In this document: piece after piece, positions 48,301 through 62,419 of the stretch
Position numbering within the stretch: the stretch's first letter is position 1
Layout of the letters: every line of letters begins with the position of its first letter
NCBI GenBank assembly: GCA_964017125.1
Contig: OZ024912.1
Coordinates: forward strand, 77,298,154-77,362,153
From: Flabesymbios commensalis
Lineage: Eukaryota > Annelida > Polychaeta > Terebellida > Flabelligeridae
Direction of reading: 5' to 3'
Length of the DNA stretch: 64,000 nt
The notes under the pieces: generated by a model
Seen by the model: only the letters and a program-made list of their open reading frames with translations
Database searches by the model: none
What the model was told of the DNA's origin: nothing
Made by a program: the position numbers and the translations under genes

Positions 48301-51300
48301 GTATCATAACTTAAAAAAAAAAAAAAAAAACGATATTGGGCCTATGTCGCTGTAGTGTTGATAATTACTCTCTCAATCCTGGCGACCTGCCTTGTCAGTT
48401 CTAACTGCTGAGTCACACATGTACGATGGGGGGAGAGCACTTCCTCAGTGCTGTTTCAATGACGGCCCGCATTTTCAGCGCTCTGGCGACGTGGACACAG
48501 TGTTGTTTCAGTGCATCACATTAATAACTTTTGGAATACTCGATCAAACCTCACCAAATTTTTAGGGCAGTCGCCGCAACGGCTGTGAATAGTGTGTGCA
48601 AAATTACATGTAAAACGGTTGAGAATTGACTGAGATATCAACGAAAAACGCTCCTCCGACGTTGTCACATCGTTGGCTCAGTGCTTTGCATTAATAACTT
48701 TTGAAGTACTCGATCAAACTCCGCCAAATTTACTGGGCAGTTGCCGTAGTTCCAGCCGATGGTGCCTGCAAAATTACATGAAAAACGGTTGAGAATTGAC
48801 GTCTGAATTGACGTCTAAATGAATATATATATTGAAATACTCAAGCAAATTTCACATTAATCTCATTAATACCATTTGAAGTACTCTCTCAAACTTTATA
48901 GAATTTTCAGGGTAGTGGCCATAATACCATTCGATGGTGCCTGCAAAATCACATGGAAGACGGTTGAGAATTGACGTCTGAATTGACGTCTAAATGAATA
49001 ACTTTTGAAATACTTAATCAAATTTCACATTAATCTCATTAATAACTTTTGAGGTACTCTCTCAAACTTTACAAAATTTACAGGGCTGTCGCCGTAATAC
49101 CATCCGATGGTGCCTGCAAAATTACATGGTAAACGGTTGAGAATTGATGTCTGAATTGACGTCTAAATGAATATTTTTTGAAATACTCAGTCAAATTTCA
49201 CACTAATCTCTTTAATAACTTTTGAAGTATTCGTTCAAACTCTACAGAATTTACAGGGCAGTCGCTCTAATACCATCCGATGGCGCCTGCAAAATTACAA
49301 AGAAGACGGCTGAGAATTGACGTCTGAATTGACGTCTAAATGAATAACTTTTGAAATACTCAATCAAATTTCACACTAATCTCATTAATAACTTTTGAAG
49401 TATTCTCTCAAACTTTACAGAATTTACAGGACCGTCGCCGTAATACCATCCGATGGTGCCTGCAAAATTACATGGTAAACGGTTGAGAATTGACGTCTGA
49501 ATTGACGTCTAAATGAATAAATATTGAAATACTCAAGCAAATTTACCACTAATCTCACTAATAACTTTAGAAGTACTCGCTCAAACTTTACAAACTTCTC
49601 AGGGCAGTCGCCGCTATAGTTGCTGGTAGTGCCTGCAAAATTACATGCAAATCGGTTGAGAATTAACTGAGATATCAGCGAAAAACGGGTAAAAATGATG
49701 ACAAAAATGCCCAGAGATCAGTGAAAACGCATTGTAGACAGTGGGTTTGTGGCCATTGTGACTGTCTTGGCATTTCTCTCATTTTTCGTTTGACGACTTT
49801 TGACGTCAGAATCAGACGTCAAAAGTCATCAAACAGTGCAAATAGGGTGTTTTACATCTCCCTCAATAAGGGGTATTTCGGAAAAGCAATCTTTTCTCGT
49901 TTATTTTCAGCTAGGTATCATAACTTAAAAAAAAAAAAAAAAAACGATATTGGGCCTATGTCGCTGTAGTGTTGATAATTACTCTCTCAATCCTGGCGAC
50001 CTGCCTTGTCAGTTCTAACTGCTGAGTCACACATGTACGATGGGGGGAGAGCACTTCCTCAGTGCTGTTTCAATGACGGCCCGCATTTTCAGCGCTCTGG
50101 CGACGTGGACACAGTGTTGTTTCAGTGCATCACATTAATAACTTTTGGAATACTCGATCAAACCTCACCAAATTTTTAGGGCAGTCGCCGCAACGGCTGT
50201 GAATAGTGTGTGCAAAATTACATGTAAAACGGTTGAGAATTGACTGAGATATCAACGAAAAACGCTCCTCCGACGTTGTCACATCGTTGGCTCAGTGCTT
50301 TGCATTAATAACTTTTGAAGTACTCGATCAAACTCCGCCAAATTTACTGGGCAGTTGCCGTAGTTCCAGCCGATGGTGCCTGCAAAATTACATGAAAAAC
50401 GGTTGAGAATTGACGTCTGAATTGACGTCTAAATGAATATATATATTGAAATACTCAAGCAAATTTCACATTAATCTCATTAATACCATTTGAAGTACTC
50501 TCTCAAACTTTATAGAATTTTCAGGGTAGTGGCCATAATACCATTCGATGGTGCCTGCAAAATCACATGGAAGACGGTTGAGAATTGACGTCTGAATTGA
50601 CGTCTAAATGAATAACTTTTGAAATACTTAATCAAATTTCACATTAATCTCATTAATAACTTTTGAGGTACTCTCTCAAACTTTACAAAATTTACAGGGC
50701 AGTCGCCGTAATACCATCCGATGGTGCCTGCAAAATTACATGGTAAACGGTTGAGAATTGATGTCTGAATTGACGTCTAAATGAATATTTTTTGAAATAC
50801 TCAGTCAAATTTCACACTAATCTCTTTAATAACTTTTGAAGTATTCGTTCAAACTCTACAGAATTTACAGGGCAGTCGCTCTAATACCATCCGATGGCGC
50901 CTGCAAAATTACAAAGAAGACGGCTGAGAATTGACGTCTGAATTGACGTCTAAATGAATAACTTTTGAAATACTCAATCAAATTTCACACTAATCTCATT
51001 AATAACTTTTGAAGTATTCTCTCAAACTTTACAGAATTTACAGGACCGTCGCCGTAATACCATCCGATGGTGCCTGCAAAATTACATGGTAAACGGTTGA
51101 GAATTGACGTCTGAATTGACGTCTAAATGAATAAATATTGAAATACTCAAGCAAATTTACCACTAATCTCACTAATAACTTTAGAAGTACTCGCTCAAAC
51201 TTTACAAACTTCCCAGGGCAGTCGCCGCTATAGTTGCTGGTAGTGCCTGCAAAATTACATGCAAATCGGTTGAGAATTAACTGAGATATCAGCGAAAAAC

Positions 51301-51334
51301 GGGTAAAAATGATGACAAAAATGCCCAGAGATCA

Positions 51335-54300
51335 GTGAAAACGCATTGTAGACAGTGGGTTTGTGGCCATTGTGACTGTCTTGGCATTTCTCTCATTTTT
51401 CGTTTGACGACTTTTGACGTCAGAATCAGACGTCAAAAGTCATCAAACAGTGCAAATAGGGTGTTTTACATCTCCCTCAATAAGGGGTATTTCGGAAAAG
51501 CAATCTTTTCTCGTTTATTTTCAGCTAGGTATCATAACTTAAAAAAAAAAAAAAAAAAACGATATTGGGCCTATGTCGCTGTAGTGTTGATAATTACTCT
51601 CTCAATCCTGGCGACCAGCCTTGTCAGTTCTAACTGCTCAGTCACACATGTACGATGGGGGGAGAGCTCTTCCTCAGTGCTGTTTCAATGACGGCCCGCA
51701 TTTTCAGCGCTCTGGCGACGTGGAAACAGTGTTGTTTCAGTGCATCACATTAATAACTTTTGGAATACTCGATCAAACCTCACCAAATTTTTAGGGCAGT
51801 CGCCGCAACGGCTGTGAATAGTGTGTGCAAAATTACATGTAAAACGGTTGAGAATTGACTGAGATATCAACGAAAAACGCTCCTCCGACGTTGTCACATC
51901 GTTGGCTCAGTGCTTTGCATTAATAACTTTTGAAGTACTCGATCAAACTCCGCCAAATTTACTGGGCAGTTGCCGTAGTTCCAGCCGATGGTGCCTGCAA
52001 AATTACATGAAAAACGGTTGAGAATTGACGTCTGAATTGACGTCTAAATGAATATATATATTGAAATACTCAAGCAAATTTCACATTAATCTCATTAATA
52101 CCATTTGAAGTACTCTCTCAAACTTTATAGAATTTTCAGGGTAGTGGCCATAATACCATTCGATGGTGCCTGCAAAATCACATGGAAGACGGTTGAGAAT
52201 TGACGTCTGAATTGACGTCTAAATGAATAACTTTTGAAATACTTAATCAAATTTCACATTAATCTCATTAATAACTTTTGAGGTACTCTCTCAAACTTTA
52301 CAAAATTTACAGGGCTGTCGCCGTAATACCATCCGATGGTGCCTGCAAAATTACATGGTAAACGGTTGAGAATTGATGTCTGAATTGACGTCTAAATGAA
52401 TATTTTTTGAAATACTCAGTCAAATTTCACACTAATCTCTTTAATAACTTTTGAAGTATTCGTTCAAACTCTACAGAATTTACAGGGCAGTCGCTCTAAT
52501 ACCATCCGATGGCGCCTGCAAAATTACAAAGAAGACGGCTGAGAATTGACGTCTGAATTGACGTCTAAATGAATAACTTTTGAAATACTCAATCAAATTT
52601 CACACTAATCTCATTAATAACTTTTGAAGTATTCTCTCAAACTTTACAGAATTTACAGGACCGTCGCCGTAATACCATCCGATGGTGCCTGCAAAATTAC
52701 ATGGTAAACGGTTGAGAATTGACGTCTGAATTGACGTCTAAATGAATAAATATTGAAATACTCAAGCAAATTTACCACTAATCTCACTAATAACTTTAGA
52801 AGTACTCGCTCAAACTTTACAAACTTCTCAGGGCAGTCGCCGCTATAGTTGCTGGTAGTGCCTGCAAAATTACATGCAAATCGGTTGAGAATTAACTGAG
52901 ATATCAGCGAAAAACGGGTAAAAATGATGACAAAAATGCCCAGAGATCAGTGAAAACGCATTGTAGACAGTGGGTTTGTGGCCATTGTGACTGTCTTGGC
53001 ATTTCTCTCATTTTTCGTTTGACGACTTTTGACGTCAGAATCAGACGTCAAAAGTCATCAAACAGTGCAAATAGGGTGTTTTACATCTCCCTCAATAAGG
53101 GGTATTTCGGAAAAGCAATCTTTTCTCGTTTATTTTCAGCTAGGTATCATAACTTAAAAAAAAAAAAAAAAAACGATATTGGGCCTATGTCGCTGTAGTG
53201 TTGATAATTACTCTCTCAATCCTGGCGACCTGCCTTGTCAGTTCTAACTGCTGAGTCACACATGTACGATGGGGGGAGAGCACTTCCTCAGTGCTGTTTC
53301 AATGACGGCCCGCATTTTCAGCGCTCTGGCGACGTGGACACAGTGTTGTTTCAGTGCATCACATTAATAACTTTTGGAATACTCGATCAAACCTCACCAA
53401 ATTTTTAGGGCAGTCGCCGCAACGGCTGTGAATAGTGTGTGCAAAATTACATGTAAAACGGTTGAGAATTGACTGAGATATCAACGAAAAACGCTCCTCC
53501 GACGTTGTCACATCGTTGGCTCAGTGCTTTGCATTAATAACTTTTGAAGTACTCGATCAAACTCCGCCAAATTTACTGGGCAGTTGCCGTAGTTCCAGCC
53601 GATGGTGCCTGCAAAATTACATGAAAAACGGTTGAGAATTGACGTCTGAATTGACGTCTAAATGAATATATATATTGAAATACTCAAGCAAATTTCACAT
53701 TAATCTCATTAATACCATTTGAAGTACTCTCTCAAACTTTATAGAATTTTCAGGGTAGTGGCCATAATACCATTCGATGGTGCCTGCAAAATCACATGGA
53801 AGACGGTTGAGAATTGACGTCTGAATTGACGTCTAAATGAATAACTTTTGAAATACTTAATCAAATTTCACATTAATCTCATTAATAACTTTTGAGGTAC
53901 TCTCTCAAACTTTACAAAATTTACAGGGCAGTCGCCGTAATACCATCCGATGGTGCCTGCAAAATTACATGGTAAACGGTTGAGAATTGATGTCTGAATT
54001 GACGTCTAAATGAATATTTTTTGAAATACTCAGTCAAATTTCACACTAATCTCTTTAATAACTTTTGAAGTATTCGTTCAAACTCTACAGAATTTACAGG
54101 GCAGTCGCTCTAATACCATCCGATGGCGCCTGCAAAATTACAAAGAAGACGGCTGAGAATTGACGTCTGAATTGACGTCTAAATGAATAACTTTTGAAAT
54201 ACTCAATCAAATTTCACACTAATCTCATTAATAACTTTTGAAGTATTCTCTCAAACTTTACAGAATTTACAGGACCGTCGCCGTAATACCATCCGATGGT

Positions 54301-57300
54301 GCCTGCAAAATTACATGGTAAACGGTTGAGAATTGACGTCTGAATTGACGTCTAAATGAATAAATATTGAAATACTCAAGCAAATTTACCACTAATCTCA
54401 CTAATAACTTTAGAAGTACTCGCTCAAACTTTACAAACTTCTCAGGGCAGTCGCCGCTATAGTTGCTGGTAGTGCCTGCAAAATTACATGCAAATCGGTT
54501 GAGAATTAACTGAGATATCAGCGAAAAACGGGTAAAAATGATGACAAAAATGCCCAGAGATCAGTGAAAACGCATTGTAGACAGTGGGTTTGTGGCCATT
54601 GTGACTGTCTTGGCATTTCTCTCATTTTTCGTTTGACGACTTTTGACGTCAGAATCAGACGTCAAAAGTCATCAAACAGTGCAAATAGGGTGTTTTACAT
54701 CTCCCTCAATAAGGGGTATTTCGGAAAAGCAATCTTTTCTCGTTTATTTTCAGCTAGGTATCATAACTTAAAAAAAAAAAAAAAAAAACGATATTGGGCC
54801 TATGTCGCTGTAGTGTTGATAATTACTCTCTCAATCCTGGCGACCTGCCTTGTCAGTTCTAACTGCTCAGTCACACATGTACGATGGGGGGAGAGCACTT
54901 CCTCAGTGCTGTTTCAATGACGGCCCGCATTTTCAGCGCTCTGGCGACGTGGAAACAGTGTTGTTTCAGTGCATCACATTAATAACTTTTGGAATACTCG
55001 ATCAAACCTCACCAAATTTTTAGGGCAGTCGCCGCAACGGCTGTGAATAGTGTGTGCAAAATTACATGTAAAACGGTTGAGAATTGACTGAGATATCAAC
55101 GAAAAACGCTCCTCCGACGTTGTCACATCGTTGGCTCAGTGCTTTGCATTAATAACTTTTGAAGTACTCAATCAAACTCCGCCAAATTTACTGGGCAGTT
55201 GCCGTAGTTCCAGCCGATGGTGCCTGCAAAATTACATGAAAAACGGTTGAGAATTGACGTCTGAATTGACGTCTAAATGAATATATATATTGAAATACTC
55301 AAGCAAATTTCACATTAATCTCATTAATACCATTTGAAGTACTCTCTCAAACTTTATAGAATTTTCAGGGTAGTGGCCATAATACCATTCGATGGTGCCT
55401 GCAAAATCACATGGAAGACGGTTGAGAATTGACGTCTGAATTGACGTCTAAATGAATAACTTTTGAAATACTTAATCAAATTTCACATTAATCTCATTAA
55501 TAACTTTTGAGGTACTATCTCAAACTTTACAAAATTTACAGGGCAGTCGCCGTAATACCATCCGATGGTGCCTGCAAAATTACATGGTAAACGGTTGAGA
55601 ATTGATGTCTGAATTGACGTCTAAATGAATATTTTTTGAAATACTCAGTCAAATTTCACACTAATCTCTTTAATAACTTTTGAAGTATTCGTTCAAACTC
55701 TACAGAATTTACAGGGCAGTCGCTCTAATACCATCCGATGGCGCCTGCAAAATTACAAAGAAGACGGCTGAGAATTGACGTCTGATTTGACGTCTAAATG
55801 AATAACTTTTGAAATACTCAATCAAATTTCACACTAATCTCATTAATAACTTTTGAAGTATTCTCTCAAACTTTACAGAATTTACAGGACCGTCGCCGTA
55901 ATACCATCCGATGGTGCCTGCAAAATTACATGGTAAACGGTTGAGAATTGACGTCTGAATTGACGTCTAAATGAATAAATATTGAAATACTCAAGCAAAT
56001 TTACCACTAATCTCACTAATAACTTTAGAAGTACTCGCTCAAACTTTACAAACTTCTCAGGGCAGTCGCCGCTATAGTTGCTGGTAGTGCCTGCAAAATT
56101 ACATGCAAATCGGTTGAGAATTAACTGAGATATCAGCGAAAAACGGGTAAAAATGATGACAAAAATGCCCAGAGATCAGTGAAAACGCATTGTAGACAGT
56201 GGGTTTGTGGCCATTGTGACTGTCTTGGCATTTCTCTCATTTTTCGTTTGACGACTTTTGACGTCAGAATCAGACGTCAAAAGTCATCAAACAGTGCAAA
56301 TAGGGTGTTTTACATCTCCCTCAATAAGGGGTATTTCGGAAAAGCAATCTTTTCTCGTTTATTTTCAGCTAGGTATCATAACTTAAAAAAAAAAAAAAAA
56401 ACGATATTGGGCCTATGTCGCTGTAGTGTTGATAATTACTCTCTCAATCCTGGCGACCTGCCTTGTCAGTTCTAACTGCTCAGTCACACATGTACGATGG
56501 GGGGAGAGCACTTCCTCAGTGCTGTTTCAATGACGGCCCGCATTTTCAGCGCTCTGGCGACGTGGAAACAGTGTTGTTTCAGTGCATCACATTAATAACT
56601 TTTGGAATACTCGATCAAACCTCACCAAATTTTTAGGGCAGTCGCCGCAACGGCTGTGAATAGTGTGTGCAAAATTACATGTAAAACGGTTGAGAATTGA
56701 CTGAGATATCAACGAAAAACGCTCCTCCGACGTTGTCACATCGTTGGCTCAGTGCTTTGCATTAATAACTTTTGAAGTACTCGATCAAACTCCGCCAAAT
56801 TTACTGGGCAGTTGCCGTAGTTCCAGCCGATGGTGCCTGCAAAATTACATGAAAAACGGTTGAGAATTGACGTCTGAATTGACGTCTAAATGAATATATA
56901 TATTGAAATACTCAAGCAAATTTCACATTAATCTCATTAATACCATTTGAAGTACTCTCTCAAACTTTATAGAATTTTCAGGGTAGTGGCCATAATACCA
57001 TTCGATGGTGCCTGCAAAAGCACATGGAAGACGGTTGAGAATTGACGTCTGAATTGACGTCTAAATGAATAACTTTTGAAATACTTAATCAAATTTCACA
57101 TTAATCTCATTAATAACTTTTGAGGTACTCTCTCAAACTTTACAAAATTTACAGGGCAGTCGCCGTAATACCATCCGATGGTGCCTGCAAAATTACATGG
57201 TAAACGGTTGAGAATTGATGTCTGAATTGACGTCTAAATGAATATTTTTTGAAATACTCAGTCAAATTTCACACTAATCTCTTTAATAACTTTTGAAGTA

Positions 57301-58139
57301 TTCGTTCAAACTCTACAGAATTTACAGGGCAGTCGCTCTAATACCATCCGATGGCGCCTGCAAAATTACAAAGAAGACGGCTGAGAATTGACGTCTGAAT
57401 TGACGTCTAAATGAATAACTTTTGAAATACTTAATCAAATTTCACATTAATCTCATTAATAACTTTTGAGGTACTCTCTCAAACTTTACAAAATTTACAG
57501 GGCAGTCGCCGTAATACCATCCGATGGTGCCTGCAAAATTACATGGTAAACGGTTGAGAATTGATGTCTGAATTGACGTCTAAATGAATATTTGTTGAAA
57601 TACTCAGTCAAATTTCACACTAATCTCTTTTATAACTTTTGAAGTATTCGTTCAAACTCTACAGAATTTACAGGGCAGTCGCTCTAATACCATCCGATGG
57701 CGCCTGCAAAATTACAAAGAAGACGGCTGAGAATTGACGTCTGAATTGACGTCTAAATGAATAACTTTTTAAATATACACAATCAAATTTCACACTAATC
57801 TCATTAATAACTTTTGAAGTATTCTCTCAAACTTTACAGAATTTACAGGACCGTCGCCGTAATACCATCCGATGGTGCCTGCAAAATTACATGGTAAACG
57901 GTTGAGAATTGACGTCTGAATTGACGTCTAAATGAATAAATATTGAAATACTCAAGCAAATTTACCACTAATCTCACTAATAACTTTAGAAGTACTCGCT
58001 CAAACTTTACAAACTTCTCAGGGCAGTCGCCGCTATAGTTGCTGGTAGTGCCTGCAAAATTACATGCAAATCGGTTGAGAATTAACTGAGATATCAGCGA
58101 AAAACGGGTAAAAATGATGACAAAAATGCCCAGAGATCA
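51335..58139. repeat. Block duplication of four satellite II units (matches 33042-39846)
   Basis: Unit lengths 1615, 1614, 1615 and 1961 occur in the same order at 33042-39846, 18293 bp away. Private variants match in order: AGAGCTCTTCC in the first unit, GTGGACACAG in the second, GTACTCAATC, GTACTATCTC and GATTTGACG in the third, CAAAAGCACATGG in the fourth. Confidence 0.85.
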
Positions 58140-61100
58140 GTGAAAACGCATTGTAGACAGTGGGTTTGTGGCCATTGTGACTGTCTTGGCATTTCTCTCA
58201 TTTTTCGTTTGACGACTTTTGACGTCAGAATCAGACGTCAAAAGTCATCAAACAGTGCAAATAGGGTGTTTTACATCTCCCTCAATAAGGGGTATTTCGG
58301 AAAAGCAATCTTTTCTCGTTTATTTTCAGCTAGGTATCATAACTTAAAAAAAAAAAAAAAAAAAAAAAAACGATATTGGGCCTATGTCGCTGTAGTGTTG
58401 ATAATTACTCTCTCAATCCTGGCGACCAGCCTTGTCAGTTCTAACTGCTCAGTCACACATGTACGATGGGCGGAGAGCACTTCCTCAGTGCTGTTTCAAT
58501 GACGGCCCGCATTTTCAGCGCTCTGGCGACGTGGAAACAGTGTTGTTTCAGTGCATCACATTAATAACTTTTGGAATACTCGATCAAACCTCACCAAATT
58601 TTTAGGGCAGTCGCCGCAACGGCTGTGAATAGTGTGTGCAAAATTACATGTAAAACGGTTGAGAATTGACTGAGATATCAACGAAAAACGCTCCTCCGAC
58701 GTTGTCACATCGTTGGCTCAGTGCTTTGCATTAATAACTTTTGAAGTACTCGATCAAACTCCGCCAAATTTACTGGGCAGTTGCCGTAGTTCCAGCCGAT
58801 GGTGCCTGCAAAATTACATGAAAAACGGTTGAGAATTGACGTCTGAATTGACGTCTAAATGAATATATATATTGAAATACTCAAGCAAATTTCACATTAA
58901 TCTCATTAATAACATTTGAAGTACTCTCTCAAACTTTATAGAATTTTCAGGGTAGTGGCCATAATACCATTCGATAGTGCCTGCAAAATTACATGGAAGA
59001 CGGTTGAGAATTGACGTCTGAATTGACGTCTAAATGAATAACTTTTGAAATACTTAATCAAATTTCACATTAATCTCATTAATAACTTTTGAGGTACTCT
59101 CTCAAACTTTATAGAATTTTCAGGGTAGTGGCCATAATACCATTCGATAGTGCCTGCAAAATTACATGGAAGACGGTTGAGAATTGACGTCTGAATTGAC
59201 GTCTAAATGAATAACTTTTGAAATACTTAATCAAATTTCACATTAATCTCATTAATAACTTTTGAGGTACTCTCTCAAACTTTACAAAATTTACAGGGCA
59301 GTCGCCGTAATACCATCCGATGGTGCCTGCAAAATTACATGGTAAACGGTTGAGAATTGATGTCTGAATTGACGTCTAAATGAATATTTTTTGAAATACT
59401 CAGTCAAATTTCACACTAATCTCTTTAATAACTTTTGAAGTATTCGTTCAAACTCTACAGAATTTACAGGGCAGTCGCTCTAATACCATCCGATGGCGCC
59501 TGCAAAATTACAAAGAAGACGGCTGAGAATTGACGTCTGAATTGACGTCTAAATGAATAACTTTTGAAATACTTAATCAAATTTCACATTAATCTCATTA
59601 ATAACTTTTGAGGTACTCTCTCAAACTTTACAAAATTTACAGGGCAGTCGCCGTAATACCATCCGATGGTGCCTGCAAAATTACATGGTAAACGGTTGAG
59701 AATTGATGTCTGAATTGACGTCTAAATGAATATTTGTTGAAATACTCAGTCAAATTTCACACTAATCTCTTTTATAACTTTTGAAGTATTCGTTCAAACT
59801 CTACAGAATTTACAGGGCAGTCGCTCTAATACCATCCGATGGCGCCTGCAAAATTACAAAGAAGACGGCTGAGAATTGACGTCTGAATTGACGTCTAAAT
59901 GAATAACTTTTGAAATACTCAATCAAATTTCACACTAATCTCATTAATAACTTTTGAAGTATTCTCTCAAACTTTACAGAATTTACAGGACCGTCGCCGT
60001 AATACCATCCGATGGTGCCTGCAAAATTACATGGTAAACGGTTGAGAATTGACGTCTGAATTGACGTCTAAATGAATAAATATTGAAATACTCAAGCAAA
60101 TTTACCACTAATCTCACTAATAACTTTAGAAGTACTCGCTCAAACTTTACAAACTTCTCAGGGCAGTCGCCGCTATAGTTGCTGGTAGTGCCTGCAAAAT
60201 TACATGCAAATCGGTTGAGAATTAACTGAGATATCAGCGAAAAACGGGTAAAAATGATGACAAAAATGCCCAGAGATCAGTGAAAACGCATTGTAGACAG
60301 TGGGTTTGTGGCCATTGTGACTGTCTTGGCATTTCTCTCATTTTTCGTTTGACGACTTTTGACGTCAGAATCAGACGTCAAAAGTCATCAAACAGTGCAA
60401 ATAGGGTGTTTTACATCTCCCTCAATAAGGGGTATTTCGGAAAAGCAATCTTTTCTCGTTTATTTTCAGCTAGGTATCATAACTTAAAAAAAAAAAAAAA
60501 AAAAAAAAAACGATATTGGGCCTATGTCGCTGTAGTGTTGATAATTACTCTCTCAATCCTGGCGACCAGCCTTGTCAGTTCTAACTGCTCAGTCACACAT
60601 GTACGATGGGCGGAGAGCACTTCCTCAGTGCTGTTTCAATGACGGCCCGCATTTTCAGCGCTCTGGCGACGTGGAAACAGTGTTGTTTCAGTGCATCACA
60701 TTAATAACTTTTGGAATACTCGATCAAACCTCACCAAATTTTTAGGGCAGTCGCCGCAACGGCTGTGAATAGTGTGTGCAAAATTACATGTAAAACGGTT
60801 GAGAATTGACTGAGATATCAACGAAAAACGCTCCTCCGACGTTGTCACATCGTTGGCTCAGTGCTTTGCATTAATAACTTTTGAAGTACTCGATCAAACT
60901 CCGCCAAATTTACTGGGCAGTTGCCGTAGTTCCAGCCGATGGTGCCTGCAAAATTACATGAAAAACGGTTGAGAATTGACGTCTGAATTGACGTCTAAAT
61001 GAATATATATATTGAAATACTCAAGCAAATTTCACATTAATCTCATTAATAACATTTGAAGTACTCTCTCAAACTTTATAGAATTTTCAGGGTAGTGGCC

Positions 61101-62419
61101 ATAATACCATTCGATAGTGCCTGCAAAATTACATGGAAGACGGTTGAGAATTGACGTCTGAATTGACGTCTAAATGAATAACTTTTGAAATACTTAATCA
61201 AATTTCACATTAATCTCATTAATAACTTTTGAGGTACTCTCTCAAACTTTATAGAATTTTCAGGGTAGTGGCCATAATACCATTCGATAGTGCCTGCAAA
61301 ATTACATGGAAGACGGTTGAGAATTGACGTCTGAATTGACGTCTAAATGAATAACTTTTGAAATACTTAATCAAATTTCACATTAATCTCATTAATAACT
61401 TTTGAGGTACTCTCTCAAACTTTACAAAATTTACAGGGCAGTCGCCGTAATACCATCCGATGGTGCCTGCAAAATTACATGGTAAACGGTTGAGAATTGA
61501 TGTCTGAATTGACGTCTAAATGAATATTTTTTGAAATACTCAGTCAAATTTCACACTAATCTCTTTAATAACTTTTGAAGTATTCGTTCAAACTCTACAG
61601 AATTTACAGGGCAGTCGCTCTAATACCATCCGATGGCGCCTGCAAAATTACAAAGAAGACGGCTGAGAATTGACGTCTGAATTGACGTCTAAATGAATAA
61701 CTTTTGAAATACTTAATCAAATTTCACATTAATCTCATTAATAACTTTTGAGGTACTCTCTCAAACTTTACAAAATTTACAGGGCAGTCGCCGTAATACC
61801 ATCCGATGGTGCCTGCAAAATTACATGGTAAACGGTTGAGAATTGATGTCTGAATTGACGTCTAAATGAATATTTGTTGAAATACTCAGTCAAATTTCAC
61901 ACTAATCTCTTTTATAACTTTTGAAGTATTCGTTCAAACTCTACAGAATTTACAGGGCAGTCGCTCTAATACCATCCGATGGCGCCTGCAAAATTACAAA
62001 GAAGACGGCTGAGAATTGACGTCTGAATTGACGTCTAAATGAATAACTTTTGAAATACTCAATCAAATTTCACACTAATCTCATTAATAACTTTTGAAGT
62101 ATTCTCTCAAACTTTACAGAATTTACAGGACCGTCGCCGTAATACCATCCGATGGTGCCTGCAAAATTACATGGTAAACGGTTGAGAATTGACGTCTGAA
62201 TTGACGTCTAAATGAATAAATATTGAAATACTCAAGCAAATTTACCACTAATCTCACTAATAACTTTAGAAGTACTCGCTCAAACTTTACAAACTTCTCA
62301 GGGCAGTCGCCGCTATAGTTGCTGGTAGTGCCTGCAAAATTACATGCAAATCGGTTGAGAATTAACTGAGATATCAGCGAAAAACGGGTAAAAATGATGA
62401 CAAAAATGCCCAGAGATCA
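58140..62419. repeat. Two tandem 2140 bp satellite II units (three extra subrepeats)
   Basis: 58140-60279 and 60280-62419 have equal length and look identical by eye. Each has a duplicated subrepeat of the ATAGAATTTTCAGGGTAG type plus the extra pair seen in the 1961 bp units. The next unit, from 62420, has that subrepeat only once. Confidence 0.85.
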
